34,012 nucleotides of DNA from a bacterium (lineage in GTDB: Bacteria > Bacillota > Limnochordia > DTU080 > RSA5). Below the pieces are notes generated by a model. It ran no database searches, was not told the DNA's origin, and was given only the letters and a program-made list of their open reading frames with translations. A program made the translations under genes and the position numbers. Numbering within the stretch: position 1 is the stretch's first letter; the number at the start of each line of letters is the position of its first letter. Shown here piece by piece: positions 7,338 through 15,234 of the stretch. Where the stretch lies: NCBI GenBank assembly GCA_002919195.1, contig PKEU01000120.1:1-34012 (forward strand), in the 5' to 3' direction.

Positions 7338-8111
7338 CTATTCGAATAAGCGCGCCAACACCTCCGCAGCCTTGCTTCGCACAACAATCTCCGCGACGCC
7401 GTCATAAGGAGTGGGCGTAAGGTTGAGAATCCACAAACGCGCTCCCTGCTCGAGCGCGATCTGGGGAAGAGAGGCCGCAGGGTACACTTGCAACGAGGTC
7501 CCGATCACCAGGAGGGCCTCGCAATTTTCAAGAGCGGTCTTCGCCTGGTAGAGAGCCTTTTCGGGAAGAAGCTCGCCAAAAAGCACGATCGCCGGGCGAA
7601 TCAGCCCGCCGCAGCGGCATCGAGGCAGCGAGGCGATGTCGTTAACGGGCTTTTTCAGCACCTCGACCGGATGAGGCCGGCCGCAGTCGTGACACCTGGC
7701 CTCCCTCAGTGAACCGTGGAGTTCGGCGACGTTTCGGCTGCCCGCCGCAGTGTGGAGCCCGTCGACGTTTTGCGTCACGATCCATTGGAGGCGGCCCTGC
7801 TTTTCGAGTTCGGCGAGGGCCCTGTGGCCAGCGTTGGGCTTCACCCGATCGAGCATTTCCAGCCGTGTCCGGTAAAACTCGTAGAAAAGAAGGGGGCGCT
7901 CAAGCAGGGCGTCGACGCTGGCGAGCTCTTCGGGCCGGTACCGGCTCCACAAGCCGTCGGGTGAGCGGAAGTCCGGCAGCCCCGACTCGGTACTCATGCC
8001 CGCGCCGGTCAATACGACGAGCCGTTCGACTTCTTGCAGTTCCTCGATCAGCCGATCTTCCAACTTCTTCACACGATCGTCCATGAAACGCTCTTCCATG
8101 CGATCTTCCAT
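7338..8111 (-). CDS. cobB: NAD-dependent protein deacylase, Sir2 family
   Basis: 257 aa from ATG8111. ATG8084, preceded by GGAAGAG, is an equally good or better start. The Sir2 motifs are in order: GAGMSTESGLPDFRS (36-50, NAD binding), TQNVDGLH (113-120), catalytic H132 in ELHGS, zinc ligands C140-x2-C143 and C165-x-C167, and GTSLQVYPAASLP (204-216). It would remove acetyl or acyl groups from protein lysines in the cytoplasm, consuming NAD+. The extra N-terminus (MEDRMEERFMDDR) is itself a threefold ~12-bp near-repeat, which favours the downstream start. It runs towards the sialidase-like gene on the same strand but is separated from it by the 28-bp array. Confidence 0.93.
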   Translation of the reverse strand: MEDRMEERFMDDRVKKLEDRLIEELQEVERLVVLTGAGMSTESGLPDFRSPDGLWSRYRPEELASVDALLERPLLFYEFYRTRLEMLDRVKPNAGHRALAELEKQGRLQWIVTQNVDGLHTAAGSRNVAELHGSLREARCHDCGRPHPVEVLKKPVNDIASLPRCRCGGLIRPAIVLFGELLPEKALYQAKTALENCEALLVIGTSLQVYPAASLPQIALEQGARLWILNLTPTPYDGVAEIVVRSKAAEVLARLFE

Positions 8112-8718
8112 GGCGCTTGGGACACGCCACGCCTACGGCGCGCCGAATGCTCCTTTCATAAGATTGTGACTGTATAGTGACTACAACCTCAATGGCTCGC
8201 AGGGGGTACCCACCGGGAGCAGGTACCCACAGGGAGCAGAGCGAATGTGCTCGGGACGCGCCCACAATCCGTATGCGGCGAAATCACGAATCTTTGTTCG
8301 AACCGATCGTAAGGGGAAAGTTCGAGACGCTGGGGAAGCTTTCCTTGTCTAAATGACAGCGCGCCTGCAACCGAGCGCAGATCGCCTCGGACGAGGTCCG
8401 GAATGCACCGCGTGCTTTGGGATGCGCAAAGGTGCACAGGGTCGGCGTTTTCGAGGCGGAACTTGGCGATTCGTTGTGGTCGATGTGCCGTTGCGGTCGC
8501 GGTCCCATTCTGGTCCCATTCTTCTGGGGCGATGTGATGATCCGTGTGGCGATTCACTCGGCTCGCTGGGCGGCCTACCTCGTTCGCTCCTCCTAGCTCG
8601 GTTGGTTCGTTCATTGACCCGTGCATTGGCCCGATCACCAGGTGGTTCAAACTTGGGAAGCTTCGTCGTCAGAGATGTCGCGTCCCACATTTCGCTGCCA
8701 GAGGAGGCCCGTGGTCCC
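8112..8718. other. 607-bp divergent gap, no gene
   Basis: This lies between the Sir2 gene (minus) and the kinase gene (plus). It contains a 17-bp tandem duplication (8205-8238) and an 11-bp duplication GGTCCCATTCT near 8500. The frame in front of the kinase is open back to 8353, but its translation (Arg/Gly/Ser-rich, no motif) does not look like protein. Minus-strand ORFs across 8189-8690 are likewise low-complexity. No clear promoter was seen. Confidence 0.55.
8205..8238. repeat. 17-bp tandem duplication
   Basis: GGTACCCACCGGGAGCA (8205-8221) is followed directly by GGTACCCACAGGGAGCA (8222-8238), with one mismatch. Confidence 0.9.
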
Positions 8719-9510
8719 GTGCACTCGCTGATAAACCAGATGCCCCAGGCCTTTCACGGCATCGTAGGTCCGGTAAAGACGGTGGACGTCCCTGCGCAGG
8801 GCGCCACATCGGAAGTGATCATCCTCTCGAGCGCCCAAGGCCGGTTTGTCGTGAAGCGCGCAACGAAACCACCGTATCATGAATGGCTACGCCAGGAATA
8901 TCAGGTGCTGCGAAGCTTGAGCCCGCGGATAAACCTCGTCCCAAAGCCCTTTGGCTACATCGAGGAGGGACGGGACGGAGGCCCCTCGCACTGGCTGTTG
9001 ATGCAGCATCTTCCTGGAATTCCGTTGCGGGAGGTGCTTCGCCGGGGAGTCGACGCCACAGAGCGGCGCAGGCTCTTGTTCGCCTTTGGCGAGGCTCTGG
9101 CGACGATCCATGCAGAGCCCGTCCCGGACGAGCTCGCGTCGGAGGAGCCCTGGTTAGACCGCATGCTGCGCTTGGCCGAGGTCTATCTCCAAAAGTACGA
9201 GGTCGATGGCGATGAAACGCTCCTCGCGAGGCTAAAAAGGGAACGCCCCGAACCGGTGGCCCCGTGTCTCATCCACGGGGACTACACGTTGGACAACGTC
9301 TTGATCGACGACGGGCGCGTGAGCGGGATCATCGACTGGTGCTGGGGAGCGGAGGGTGACCCTCGTTATGATCTCGCGCTCGCGATTCGGGAGAAAGACG
9401 AAGCCTTCCAAGATCCGGCGGACATCGAAGCCTTTTACAACGGCTACGCGGGGCGCCGGCTGACAGAGGAGGAAATGGAGTACTTCGTGGGTATCTACGA
9501 GTTTTTCTAG
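8719..9510 (+). CDS. Aminoglycoside-phosphotransferase-fold (APH) kinase
   Basis: 263 aa from GTG8719, with GAGGAGG 11 nt upstream; ATG8740 is the alternative. Kinase-like motifs are all present: TSEVIIL with GRFVVKR (ATP-site Lys46), the hinge region LLMQHLPG, HGDYTLDN (186-193, catalytic Asp188) and IDWCWG (metal Asp206), then DPRYDLA. Proteins of this fold phosphorylate small hydroxylated molecules such as aminoglycosides, homoserine, choline, thiamine or macrolides, using ATP in the cytosol. No drug-specific signature is visible, so a resistance function should not be assumed. It stands alone with no operon partner. Confidence 0.85.
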   Translation: MHSLINQMPQAFHGIVGPVKTVDVPAQGATSEVIILSSAQGRFVVKRATKPPYHEWLRQEYQVLRSLSPRINLVPKPFGYIEEGRDGGPSHWLLMQHLPGIPLREVLRRGVDATERRRLLFAFGEALATIHAEPVPDELASEEPWLDRMLRLAEVYLQKYEVDGDETLLARLKRERPEPVAPCLIHGDYTLDNVLIDDGRVSGIIDWCWGAEGDPRYDLALAIREKDEAFQDPADIEAFYNGYAGRRLTEEEMEYFVGIYEFF

Positions 9511-9813
9511 GGCTTTTTTTCGCGAGGCTGTCGTCCCGTCGTCCCAAATGTGCCCCGAAAGTGTCCGGAAACTGCCTCGAAGTGCTTTGCACATGCTTTT
9601 CGCGGTGGTTCGACCTCTCTTGTTTCCAGAAGCAAAGAAGCAAAACGCCTGCTCAGGGCCGTGCTTCGTATTGACGAGTTTGGGGCTTGGCGATCACGGA
9701 GAGCCTCGTTCGATCTCGACGCGATTTTTGAGAGCACATTTCGGACAAGGGAACGCTTGAAGTTGCCACGTCAGTTTCGGGTCGCGGGCAGGACCGCGGA
9801 TCGCAACATGACG
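9511..9813. other. Convergent gap, no gene
   Basis: 303 bp between the APH kinase and the DUF456 gene. A T7 run (GGGCTTTTTTT) starts 7 nt after the kinase stop but has no convincing stem in front. TTTCGGACAA at ~9749 recurs at ~10937. No ORF with a ribosome site was found. Confidence 0.45.
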
Positions 9814-10299
9814 TCACAGCACCGTGACGACAAACACAACCGTCATCGCGATGGCCACGGTCACCTTGACCACCAAAGAACTCAGCGCCCCGATGAGCCC
9901 ACCCCAGCCGGCCCTGATCGATTCAGACGCGGTTCGTCCCGAGATGAGCTCGCCCACAACGGCGCCGACAAACGGTCCTGCGAGCAGCCCGATGGGCAAG
10001 AAAAACAATCCTACCAGAGATCCGACGACCGCTCCAACCGCTCCGGCCCTGCTGGCTCCGAAACGCCTGGCGCCCCAAGCGCGTGCAAAGTAGTCAGCCA
10101 CCTCCGCCACGATCACGACAGCGAGTGCCAAGCCGAGAAACGTGACGGTGATGCTCTCAAATCCCTCTACGATGCCATATACCAGCATCGCAAGCCAAAT
10201 CAACGGTAGACCGGGCAGCGCGGGCAGCACCGTCCCCAACGTCCCTATCACCATGACCATTAACGCGATCGCAAACGCACTCCACTCAGCCGACGTCAT
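9814..10299 (-). CDS. DUF456 family integral membrane protein
   Basis: 161 aa from ATG10299, chosen because GGAGG lies 8 nt upstream; the in-frame GTG10314 overlaps that site. Four to five hydrophobic segments cover most of the protein (FAIALMVMVIGTLGTVLPAL, IWLAMLVYGIVEGF, FLGLALAVVIVAEVADYF, AGAVGAVVGSLVGLFFLPIG and a C-terminal VVKVTVAIAMTVVFVV). The PxLPGLPLIWLAML segment and the Gly-rich GLLAGPFVGAVVGEL segment with the following E-x-I-R-A are DUF456 signatures. The family is widespread and of unknown biochemical role. There is no linked gene. Confidence 0.85.
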   Translation of the reverse strand: MTSAEWSAFAIALMVMVIGTLGTVLPALPGLPLIWLAMLVYGIVEGFESITVTFLGLALAVVIVAEVADYFARAWGARRFGASRAGAVGAVVGSLVGLFFLPIGLLAGPFVGAVVGELISGRTASESIRAGWGGLIGALSSLVVKVTVAIAMTVVFVVTVL

Positions 10300-11363
10300 C
10301 GAGCAATCCTCCACTGATCTCTTTCCGACGCGGGCTCCGCGTCACCCCTGCAGGTCGCTTTCGCCGTCTCTGTTCAAAAACGAGCTCTGCGTCGTACGGG
10401 GGAGCGCTCACCACATCCTGAATCGGAGAAGCCGACCACGTCCGCAATCGGAGACGCTGACCCCGCCCCCAGTCGGAAACGCTGACCACGCCTCCGTCGG
10501 ACACGCAGGCCCCGTCCCTCGTCGGAGACGCTGACTCCCGTCGCATCGGAACGCGAATCGCGTCCGTCGTCCTCTTCGCCTGGGTGATCACGTCTCCCTT
10601 GGGAAGCGCTCGGCTCGAAACGTCTCTTTGAGACGCTCACGGCCTGTTCGGCCAAATTCCCAACCGTAGATGTTTTTCCTTTGCCGAGGGGAAAAGGCTC
10701 CCGGGCGGCCGGTCGTGTGTCATGTGTCAATGAAGAAGTGAAAGCGCATCGGCCTCGACGTCAGCCGGCTGTCCGGAAAGTGCTCCGAACTCGCTTGTCT
10801 CCCGCCTGAACCGGTTCGCTCGTGGACCGACTCGTGGGCTGACGATACCAAAACGCCAGCTCACAAGGGGTTTCTCGACCGCCAAGCCGACCGCCAAGCC
10901 TCCGTGGTCCTTCCCTGCGCGTCACTTCGAAGCATCTTTCGGACAACCTCGCGCTTCTTAGGGGCAAAAATCGGACGACGACGCTTTGTTGCGGGCACAA
11001 AGCGGACGGCTACGCAGAGCAAAGTGCACCAAAGTGCAATCGCCAGGAACACGCTGGGCAAAAGTGAAATGGCAACAGCAGGTGCCCACGTCTTGTCGTT
11101 GCACCGAACCTACACGCGGCGGCGTTGCTGGAGTTTTGTTCCTAAGCGCGGCGATTCATGCATGCCGAAGCGAGGCTTCTCGAACGCTTGCTTTTCGCCG
11201 TACGCCTTGAGGGAGCCGATCCTGCATCGGTCGACCGATCCGGCCACGATCCAGCCAAAAAGGCGGGAGAGCATCTCAAGCGAGCGGGAAAAACGCTCCT
11301 TGCATTTAAGTTATCAATGAGAGCTACACAGCAATCAACGCGATCTTAAGCGCCAAGGAGGGG
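10300..11363. other. 1.06-kb gap without a recognisable gene
   Basis: Both strands were read. ORFs of up to 138 codons (10904-11320 plus; 10374-10730 minus) lack ribosome sites and have Arg/Ser-rich translations unlike folded proteins. A 25-bp tandem array (10421-10544) lies near the DUF456 promoter side. The element TTTCGGACAA at ~10937 matches one at ~9749. AAGGAGG at 11355 belongs to the next gene. No tRNA, IS or terminator was recognised. Confidence 0.5.
10421..10550. repeat. 25-bp tandem array, five to six units
   Basis: Units start at 10421, 10446, 10471, 10496, 10521 and (partial) 10545. Each opens with RTCGGARACGC and continues with TGACCACG-like sequence. Unit lengths are 25, 25, 25, 25 and 24 bp. 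The array lies upstream of the DUF456 gene on the minus strand. Confidence 0.88.
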
Positions 11364-12353
11364 ATGGTGTTGGAGTACCGCCAGCTGGGTTCGACTGAGC
11401 TAAAGGTGAGCGCGATCAGCCTGGGGACGTGGGCCATCGGCGGCGCGTGGGGGAAAGTGGACGACGAAGAGTCAATCCGCGCCATTTACCGGGCGATCGA
11501 CCTCGGCGTCAACTTCTTTGACACCGCCGATATCTACGGAGATGGGCGGAGCGAAGAGCTCCTCCGCAAGACGACGGCCGACAAAGCGGACGAGATCTTT
11601 ATCGCCACGAAGTTCTGCCGGGCGGGCGACATCCACGACCCCGCAAACTACTCAGAAAAGCAGGTGCGCGCCTATTGCGAAGGGAGCCTCAAGCGCCTTG
11701 GCAGAGAGCGCATCGACCTCTATCAGATCCATTGTCCGCCCACCGAGATCTTGCGGGACGGCTCGGTCTTTGAGGTGCTCGATAAACTCCAGCGGGAAGG
11801 CAAGATCCGCTACTACGGCGTCAGCGTCGAATCCGTAGAGCAAGGCCTGATCGCCATGGAGTATCCAGGCGTGAGGGCGCTGCAGGTGATCTTTAATATC
11901 TTTCGCCAGAAACTCATCGACGAACTTTTCCCGGTGGCCAAGGAAAAGGGCGTCGGCCTCCTTGCCCGGGTGCCCCTTGCTAGCGGCCTTTTGACCGGGA
12001 AGTTCACGAAAGAGAGCCGTTTCGCCGAGGACGACCACAGAAACTACAACCGGGACGGCGCTCACTTCAACGTGGGCGAGACCTTCGCCGGCCTGCCCTT
12101 TGAGAAAGGCGTGGAACTCGCCGACCAGCTCCGCTGGATCGCCGAAGGCCGCGGTACTATGGCCCGGGCGGCGCTGCGGTGGATCCTCCATTTCGACGCG
12201 ATCAGCTGCGCGATCCCGGGCTTCAAAACGGTGGCTCAAGTGGAGGAAAACGTCGCCGCCGTCAACACGCCGCCTTTTTCCGACGAAGAGCTCAAGAGGC
12301 TCTCGGAGTTTTATCACAACGAAGTGAAACAATACATCCGGGGGCCGTATTGA
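11364..12353 (+). CDS. Aldo/keto reductase
   Basis: 329 aa. AAGGAGG (11355-11361) is so close to ATG11364 (2 nt) that GTG11367 or TTG11370 is the more likely true start; TTG11370 would begin with the usual EYRQLGSTELKVS. The catalytic tetrad of the (beta/alpha)8 AKR fold is present: D53 and Y58 (FFDTADIYG), K83 (ATKF) and H123 (LYQIHCPP). The C-terminal part has ARVPLASGLLTGKF and a CAIPGFKTVAQVEENV NADP-binding-like segment. It should reduce a carbonyl substrate with NADPH in the cytosol. It resembles the AKR11/YajO-like bacterial groups. The physiological substrate is unknown, and there is no operon partner. Confidence 0.92.
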   Translation: MVLEYRQLGSTELKVSAISLGTWAIGGAWGKVDDEESIRAIYRAIDLGVNFFDTADIYGDGRSEELLRKTTADKADEIFIATKFCRAGDIHDPANYSEKQVRAYCEGSLKRLGRERIDLYQIHCPPTEILRDGSVFEVLDKLQREGKIRYYGVSVESVEQGLIAMEYPGVRALQVIFNIFRQKLIDELFPVAKEKGVGLLARVPLASGLLTGKFTKESRFAEDDHRNYNRDGAHFNVGETFAGLPFEKGVELADQLRWIAEGRGTMARAALRWILHFDAISCAIPGFKTVAQVEENVAAVNTPPFSDEELKRLSEFYHNEVKQYIRGPY

Positions 12354-12363
12354 GGTGTGTTAC

Positions 12364-12393
12364 GAGGCGCTCCTCTTCATGGTGGAGCGCCTC
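12364..12393 (+). terminator. 10-bp hairpin after the aldo/keto reductase
   Basis: GAGGCGCTCC (12364-12373) pairs perfectly with GGAGCGCCTC (12384-12393) across a 10-nt loop, 10 nt after the stop codon. It lacks a T-tract. Confidence 0.55.
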
Positions 12394-12404
12394 AACAGTC
12401 CCAG

Positions 12405-12501
12405 CAGACGGTCCCAACTTTACAGCGCCAACAATCCAGTCCCAACAAACGGTCGCAACGATGCGGTCCCAACGATCCAATGCCAACGATCCAGTCCCAA
12501 T
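12405..12501. repeat. 14-bp tandem array, seven units
   Basis: Consecutive units are CAGACGGTCCCAAC, TTTACAGCGCCAAC, AATCCAGTCCCAAC, AAACGGTCGCAAC (13), GATGCGGTCCCAAC, GATCCAATGCCAAC and GATCCAGTCCCAAT. The 3' half (TCCCAAC) is best kept. The array fills the gap between two convergent genes, so a promoter or operator role is unlikely. Confidence 0.92.
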
Positions 12502-12590
12502 GATCAGGCCGGTCTCACCGTCTGATCGGTCCCCCGTTCTTCCGATCAAGGCCTCGTCGCTCTGCCTTGCGTCGTCTCGTACCCGCCTTT

Positions 12591-15197
12591 TCACATCGCG
12601 CCAAACCAGCCGCCGTTTCGGACCACCTCGCGGCGGAGTTGCCACGTCGCCTCGACGATGTTTTTCAGCGCAGGGATCACCTCGTCCCAATGCCTGGTCT
12701 TGAGCCCGCAGTCGGGATTGACCCAGAGCTTCTGTACGGGAAAGACTTTGAGCGCCGTCTCCAGGTGCCGGCGCACCTCGTCGACGGTGGGCACCCGGGG
12801 GCTGTGGATGTCGTAGACGCCGGGACCGATTTCGTTGGGGTAGTGAAAATCCGCGAAGGCGTCGAGGAGTTCCATGCCGGAGCGGGCTGCTTCGATGGAG
12901 ATCACGTCGGCGTCGAGCTCGGCGATGGCATGGACGATGTCGTTAAACTCCGAATAACACATGTGCGTGTGGATTTGGGTCCCATCTTTCACTCCAGCGG
13001 TCACGAGGCGAAAGCACTCCACGGCCCAGCGGAGATAGGTGTCCCAGTCTTTCCGTCTCAGGGGCAACCCTTCTCGGAGGGCGGGTTCGTCCACCTGGAT
13101 GACGCGGACGCCGGCGGCCTCCAGGTCCAGCACTTCGTCGCGCAAGGCCAAGGCGATCTGCCGGCACGTCACTTCCCGGGGTTGGTCGTCTCGCACAAAC
13201 GACCACTGGAGAATCGTTACCGGTCCTGTCAGCATGCCTTTCACCGGCTTTTGAGTCAGCGATTGGGCGAACGTGGCCCAGCGCACGGTCATGGGCTCCG
13301 GCCGCCACACGTCGCCGTAGATGATGGGCGGCTTGACGCACCGGGTCCCGTAACTTTGGACCCACCCCGACGACGTGACGGCGCACCCTGCGAGCAGTTC
13401 GCCGAAGTACTCCACCATGTCGTTGCGCTCAAACTCGCCGTGCACCAGCACGTCGAGGCCGATCTCTTCTTGCCGCCGGATGGCGTCGCGAATCCACCCC
13501 TCGATCTTCGCGTCGTACGCTTCTCGGGAGATCTTTCCCGCCCGCGCTTGAGCCCTGGCCTCGCGCACCTCTTGGGTCTGGGGAAGCGACCCGATGGTCG
13601 TCGTGGGAAGGACCGGCAGTCGGAGGCGAGCTTGCTGTTTCGCAGCCCTCTCGTGATACCGGCTAGGCCGCCGCAAGTCGGCTTCCGAAACCGCCGCGAG
13701 CCGTTGAGCGACTTCAGGGCGGTGGATCCGGGGCGACGTCCGCCGGGAGGCGATGGCCCGTGCGTTGGCTTCGAAAAGCCAGCGGACGTTGTCGGCGGCG
13801 CCGTTGGCCGCAGCGGTGAGCGCCGCCACTTCGTAAAGCTTTTGAGTGGCAAACGCGACCCACGTTTTGAGCTCTTGGTCGAGCTTCGTCTCAAGCCGCA
13901 GGTCGACGGGCACGTGTAAAAGCGAGCACGAGGGGGCGACCCAGACTCGTTCCGAGCCCAAGGCGCGTTGGGCCCTCTTGATGGTCTCCAGCGCGGCGTC
14001 GAGGTCGGTGATCCACACGTTGCGGCCGTTGACGACCCCCAGCGAGAGCGAAAGCCTCTCGGGCACGCCTTGCGCCAGGGCTTGATCGAGGTCGCCGGTT
14101 CCTTCTGAAAGGTCGAGGTGCAGCGCAGCTACGGGGAGCGAGAGCGCGGTCTTGAGATTAGGGCCCAGCGGCCCAAAGTAGGTAGCCAGCATGATGTTGA
14201 GGCCCGGCGCGGCTTCGACCAGGCGCTGGTAGGTCCGTGTCAGCGCCGCGAGCTCATCGTCGGACAAATCGAGGGCGAGGATGGGTTCGTCGAGCTGCAC
14301 CCACTCCGCTCCGGCCGCCGCGAGCCTCCGCAAGAGTTCCTCGTAGACGGGGAGGAGGCGATCCAACAGCTCCAGAGGCGCGCTCACGAGACGGCCCTCG
14401 CCCTGCCGCGCGCTCCCGGGCGCATGAGCACGGGCCTGTCCTTGGGCCGCGCCATGGATCCGCGCTTTGAGGTTTGTCCCATCAAGGTTGTGCGCTCCCT
14501 GGGTTTGCTCGCTCCGGACCCGCGCTCCACGGGTCTCCGTCTCCCGGGCTTGGGCGCCCCGGTACTGTGCCTCCCGGGTCAGGTCGGCCCGGACCTCCGC
14601 TTCACGGGTCTCCGCCTCCCGGGCTTGGTCCCCCCCGACCTGCGGCTTCCGAACCTGCGCTTCCTCTCGCCCAGCGGCACGCACCTTCGAAAGCCGCAAA
14701 AACGTGACGGGCCCGACGAGCACTGGCTTGGTCTTGATCCCGATCTTGAGCGCCTCGTGAAAGGCCTGGAGCGGCTTGTCGCCCACGAGGCGAAACTCCT
14801 GGTCTGGGCTGAGTTCCGGCACGATGTAGTGGTAGTTAGTGTTAAACCACTTGGTCATCTCGAGCGGGGGAACACCACCGTCTTCGCCGTGCCGCCCCCG
14901 GGCCATGGCAAAGTAGGTGTCTAATGGGACGGGTCCGCCGGTCCAGCCGAAGCGCTCGGGAATCGCCCCGACGAGCACCGCCGTGTCCAGGACGTGGTCG
15001 TACAAAGAGAAGTCGTTGGAAGGAATGAGCGAGATGCCGGCCTCCCGCTGCAGTTCCCAGTGGCGGCGCTGTAGCTCGAGCGCTGCTTCCTGCAGCTTAT
15101 CTTCATCGATCTCGCCCGCCCAATAGCTTTCGACGGCCCGCTTGAGCTCCCGGTTTTTGCCGATGCGGGGAAATCCCAGGTTGGTCGATCGAACCAC
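12591..15197 (-). CDS. metE: Cobalamin-independent methionine synthase MetE with in-frame repeat insertion
   Basis: 868 aa from GTG15197, chosen because GGAGG lies 8 nt upstream and the conserved STNLGFPRIGKNRELK follows at once; GTG15212 sits on the ribosome site. It transfers the methyl group of 5-methyltetrahydropteroyl-triglutamate to homocysteine. The C-terminal zinc ligands are visible: His and Cys in HTHMCYSE, Glu in IEAARSG and Cys in NPDCGLKTR. VLVGPVTFLRLS and EWVQLDEPIL mark the N-terminal barrel. MetE is usually ~750-770 aa. The excess is a ~96-aa hydrophilic insertion (DNA ~14385-14672) between FLRLSKVRAA and LELLDRLLPVYEELL, made of 5-aa units. The flanking motifs are intact, so the enzyme is probably active. 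It is second in a SAM-riboswitch operon. Confidence 0.95.
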   Translation of the reverse strand: MVRSTNLGFPRIGKNRELKRAVESYWAGEIDEDKLQEAALELQRRHWELQREAGISLIPSNDFSLYDHVLDTAVLVGAIPERFGWTGGPVPLDTYFAMARGRHGEDGGVPPLEMTKWFNTNYHYIVPELSPDQEFRLVGDKPLQAFHEALKIGIKTKPVLVGPVTFLRLSKVRAAGREEAQVRKPQVGGDQAREAETREAEVRADLTREAQYRGAQARETETRGARVRSEQTQGAHNLDGTNLKARIHGAAQGQARAHAPGSARQGEGRLVSAPLELLDRLLPVYEELLRRLAAAGAEWVQLDEPILALDLSDDELAALTRTYQRLVEAAPGLNIMLATYFGPLGPNLKTALSLPVAALHLDLSEGTGDLDQALAQGVPERLSLSLGVVNGRNVWITDLDAALETIKRAQRALGSERVWVAPSCSLLHVPVDLRLETKLDQELKTWVAFATQKLYEVAALTAAANGAADNVRWLFEANARAIASRRTSPRIHRPEVAQRLAAVSEADLRRPSRYHERAAKQQARLRLPVLPTTTIGSLPQTQEVREARAQARAGKISREAYDAKIEGWIRDAIRRQEEIGLDVLVHGEFERNDMVEYFGELLAGCAVTSSGWVQSYGTRCVKPPIIYGDVWRPEPMTVRWATFAQSLTQKPVKGMLTGPVTILQWSFVRDDQPREVTCRQIALALRDEVLDLEAAGVRVIQVDEPALREGLPLRRKDWDTYLRWAVECFRLVTAGVKDGTQIHTHMCYSEFNDIVHAIAELDADVISIEAARSGMELLDAFADFHYPNEIGPGVYDIHSPRVPTVDEVRRHLETALKVFPVQKLWVNPDCGLKTRHWDEVIPALKNIVEATWQLRREVVRNGGWFGAM
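14385..14672 (-). repeat. Degenerate 15-bp tandem array inserted in metE
   Basis: Read in the gene's frame, the insertion splits into 5-aa (15-bp) units: GREEA, QVRKP, QVGGD, QAREA, ETREA, EVRAD, LTREA, QYRGA, QARET, ETRGA, RVRSE, QTQGA, with weaker units after. At DNA level the middle units share a GAGACCCGTGRAGCG-like consensus. Nothing corresponding exists at this position in typical MetE (recalled E. coli length and sequence). Confidence 0.85.
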
Positions 15198-15234
15198 TTT
15201 TTCATCCTCCACCTTTCAGGTCCACCCTTCGAAC

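Noticed and set aside
8353-8718. N-terminal extension of the APH-type kinase
   Set aside because: In frame but Arg/Gly/Ser-rich with no homology-like pattern; GTG8719 with GAGGAGG upstream matches the family's N-terminus.
10904-11320. 138-codon plus ORF as a real gene
   Set aside because: No ribosome site, Arg/Ser-rich composition, no motif, and many competing frames.
12567-13919. 450-codon ORF antisense to metE
   Set aside because: metE is unmistakable on the other strand; long antisense frames are common in GC-rich genes, and this one has no motif or ribosome site.
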